From: an uncultured Prevotellaceae bacterium
Lineage (GTDB): Bacteria > Bacteroidota > Bacteroidia > Bacteroidales > Bacteroidaceae
Length of the DNA: 14,666 nt
Direction of reading: 5' to 3'
NCBI GenBank assembly: GCA_937902455.1
Contig: CALELI010000086.1
Span: 1 to 14,666 of the forward strand
Below are positions 13,894-14,666 of the stretch, one piece after another. Each line of letters starts with the position of its first letter. Position 1 is the stretch's first letter. The position numbers were made by a program, and so were the translations under genes. Below the pieces are notes generated by a model that searched no databases, was not told where the DNA came from, and saw only the letters and a list, made by a program, of their open reading frames with translations.

Positions 13894-14080
13894 CTGGCTG
13901 CCTCCATTGCTGATGATTTCAGGCATTGCATTCTATGTCTACGATGGTTTGAAAATGAACTCGTGGCTGGTGAACCTACCGAATATATGCATCTATTTCG
14001 TGATAGTCCTTGCGCTTTATCTTGCACTTCGAAAGAGGGAACAGCTAAGGAGCGAGAGGGAGATAGACAATGAAGAATGA
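13871..14080 (+). CDS. small two-TM membrane protein overlapping cstA
   Basis: 69 residues in a different frame from cstA, starting 23 bp before the cstA stop. It has a basic start (MKRLKKYNW), two hydrophobic segments (about LPPLLMISGIAFYVYDGL, 10-27, and LPNICIYFVIVLALYLAL, 36-53) and a strongly charged tail (RKREQLRSEREIDNEE). The layout suggests a small inner-membrane protein with N- and C-termini in the cytoplasm. In enterobacteria cstA-type genes are followed by the small YbdD/YjiX (DUF466) partner; this protein does not look like DUF466 but sits in the same place, so it may be an unrelated partner or regulator of the transporter. That role is inferred from position only. Confidence 0.72.
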   Translation: MKRLKKYNWLPPLLMISGIAFYVYDGLKMNSWLVNLPNICIYFVIVLALYLALRKREQLRSEREIDNEE

Positions 14081-14141
14081 ACAATGATTAAATAATCAGA
14101 ATATAATAAACAAATAAACAATAAAAACAGTAAACAAAATT

Positions 14142-14621
14142 ATGAAAAAGATTTTAATTGCAGCGTTGCTCGTTATGACAGCAACAAGTGCTTTCGCACA
14201 GTTTGAACAGGGTAAGAAATATGTTGGAGCATCTCTCACAGGACTCGACCTTTCTTACAGTGATGCACAGAAATTTCATTTTGGTCTTGATGCAAAGGCT
14301 GGCTATTTTGTCATGAGAGACATCATGGCAATAGCAGAGGTGGGAACCAACTATACAAACAAGGCATGGCAGGAGATATCACTTGCCGCTAAGGGACGTT
14401 ACTACATCGAGCAGAACGGTATTTTCCTTGGTCTTGGAGCAAAGTACACACATATGGTTCGCAGCTATAACGATTTTGCGATTACACCAGAAGTTGGCTA
14501 CTGCTATTTTCTTAACCATTACCTCACGGTTGAGCCTTCGCTTTACTACGACATGAGCGTGTCCGACTTCAGTAACCACAGCAAGGTCGGTCTCAAGTTA
14601 GGAATTGGCATTTATTTCTGA
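14142..14621 (+). CDS. small outer-membrane beta-barrel protein
   Basis: 159 residues with a clear signal peptide (MKKILIAALLVMTATSAFA, cut before QFEQG). The mature part is a series of alternating amphipathic strands with aromatic ends: KKYVGASLTGLDLSYS, KFHFGLDAKAGYFVM, MAIAEVGTNYTN, EISLAAKGRYYIEQ, GIFLGLGAKYTHMV, FAITPEVGYCYFL, YLTVEPSLYYDMS and HSKVGLKLGIGIYF. About eight strands and a terminal Phe fit an OmpA/OmpW-like eight-stranded barrel, assembled by BAM. The likely role is structural or small-molecule passage; nothing shows a ligand. It follows a 61-bp A-rich gap after the small membrane gene. No TAnnTTTG box was seen in that gap, so it may be co-transcribed with cstA or use a promoter inside the upstream gene. 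The complete stop is at 14619-14621. Confidence 0.87.
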   Translation: MKKILIAALLVMTATSAFAQFEQGKKYVGASLTGLDLSYSDAQKFHFGLDAKAGYFVMRDIMAIAEVGTNYTNKAWQEISLAAKGRYYIEQNGIFLGLGAKYTHMVRSYNDFAITPEVGYCYFLNHYLTVEPSLYYDMSVSDFSNHSKVGLKLGIGIYF

Positions 14622-14638
14622 TCTCCACACTTCTCTAT

Positions 14639-14656
14639 AGGGGTGTTCTATTAATT
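14639..14656 (+). repeat. second copy of the 8057-8074 motif at the window edge
   Basis: aggggtgttctattaatt, 17 of 18 bases identical to 8057-8074 and in the same orientation, begins 17 bp after the outer-membrane protein gene. The window ends 10 bp later, so it is not possible to see what follows. It may be the edge of a dispersed repeat, a terminator-adjacent element or the leader of the next gene. Confidence 0.45.
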
Positions 14657-14666
14657 ACATTTTAGG

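Overview
The window looks like chromosomal DNA of a Bacteroidales bacterium, most probably Prevotella or a close relative. The support is direct but circumstantial: several intergenic regions carry the Bacteroidota promoter pattern (TTTG, about 20 nt, TAnnTTTG); start codons follow A-rich leaders rather than strong Shine-Dalgarno sequences; and the protein set (short-LID adenylate kinase, 421-residue phosphoglycerate kinase, secreted family-10-like glycosidase, short CstA, Cys-19 lipoproteins) is typical of that group. I see no tRNA, rRNA, CRISPR array, transposase, phage gene or defence gene.

Layout. 1-200 holds a cluster of tiny hairpins and no convincing gene. 230-2906 is a plus-strand housekeeping operon: promoter, hpt, adk, obgE, yraN, covering purine salvage, adenylate balance, ribosome-associated GTPase and a nuclease-fold protein. 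7021 down to 2911 is a minus-strand unit: pgk, then a periplasmic-binding-protein-like lipoprotein, then a cytosolic TPR protein, joined by an 8-bp gap and a 4-bp overlap. A strong inverted repeat early in the lipoprotein gene may attenuate read-through from the highly expressed pgk. 7168-7773 (minus) is a secreted protein of unknown function, followed by a 329-bp AT-rich regulatory region with divergent promoters and a duplicated start region.

8103-9992 (plus) is a two-gene unit: a DMT/EamA permease directly abutted by an ATP-grasp-like protein. It meets, with no spacer, a minus-strand unit of a secreted GHL10-type glycosidase (12348-10672) and a small charged helical lipoprotein (10631-9993). 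The minus unit appears to end at an intrinsic terminator embedded in the last codons of the ATP-grasp gene. 12430-14080 (plus) is cstA with an overlapping two-TM small protein; its promoter overlaps that of the glycosidase. 14142-14621 is a small outer-membrane beta-barrel protein.

Most of the window is ordinary core genome. The points worth a second look are the permease/ATP-grasp pair, the orphan binding-protein/TPR pair behind pgk, the cstA-linked small membrane protein, the terminator hidden in an opposing gene, the hairpin cluster before hpt, the duplicated initiation region near 7770/7840, and an 18-bp motif shared by 8057 and 14639. I found no strong evidence for a wholly new multi-gene system. 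All family assignments come from reading motifs and have not been checked by any database search.
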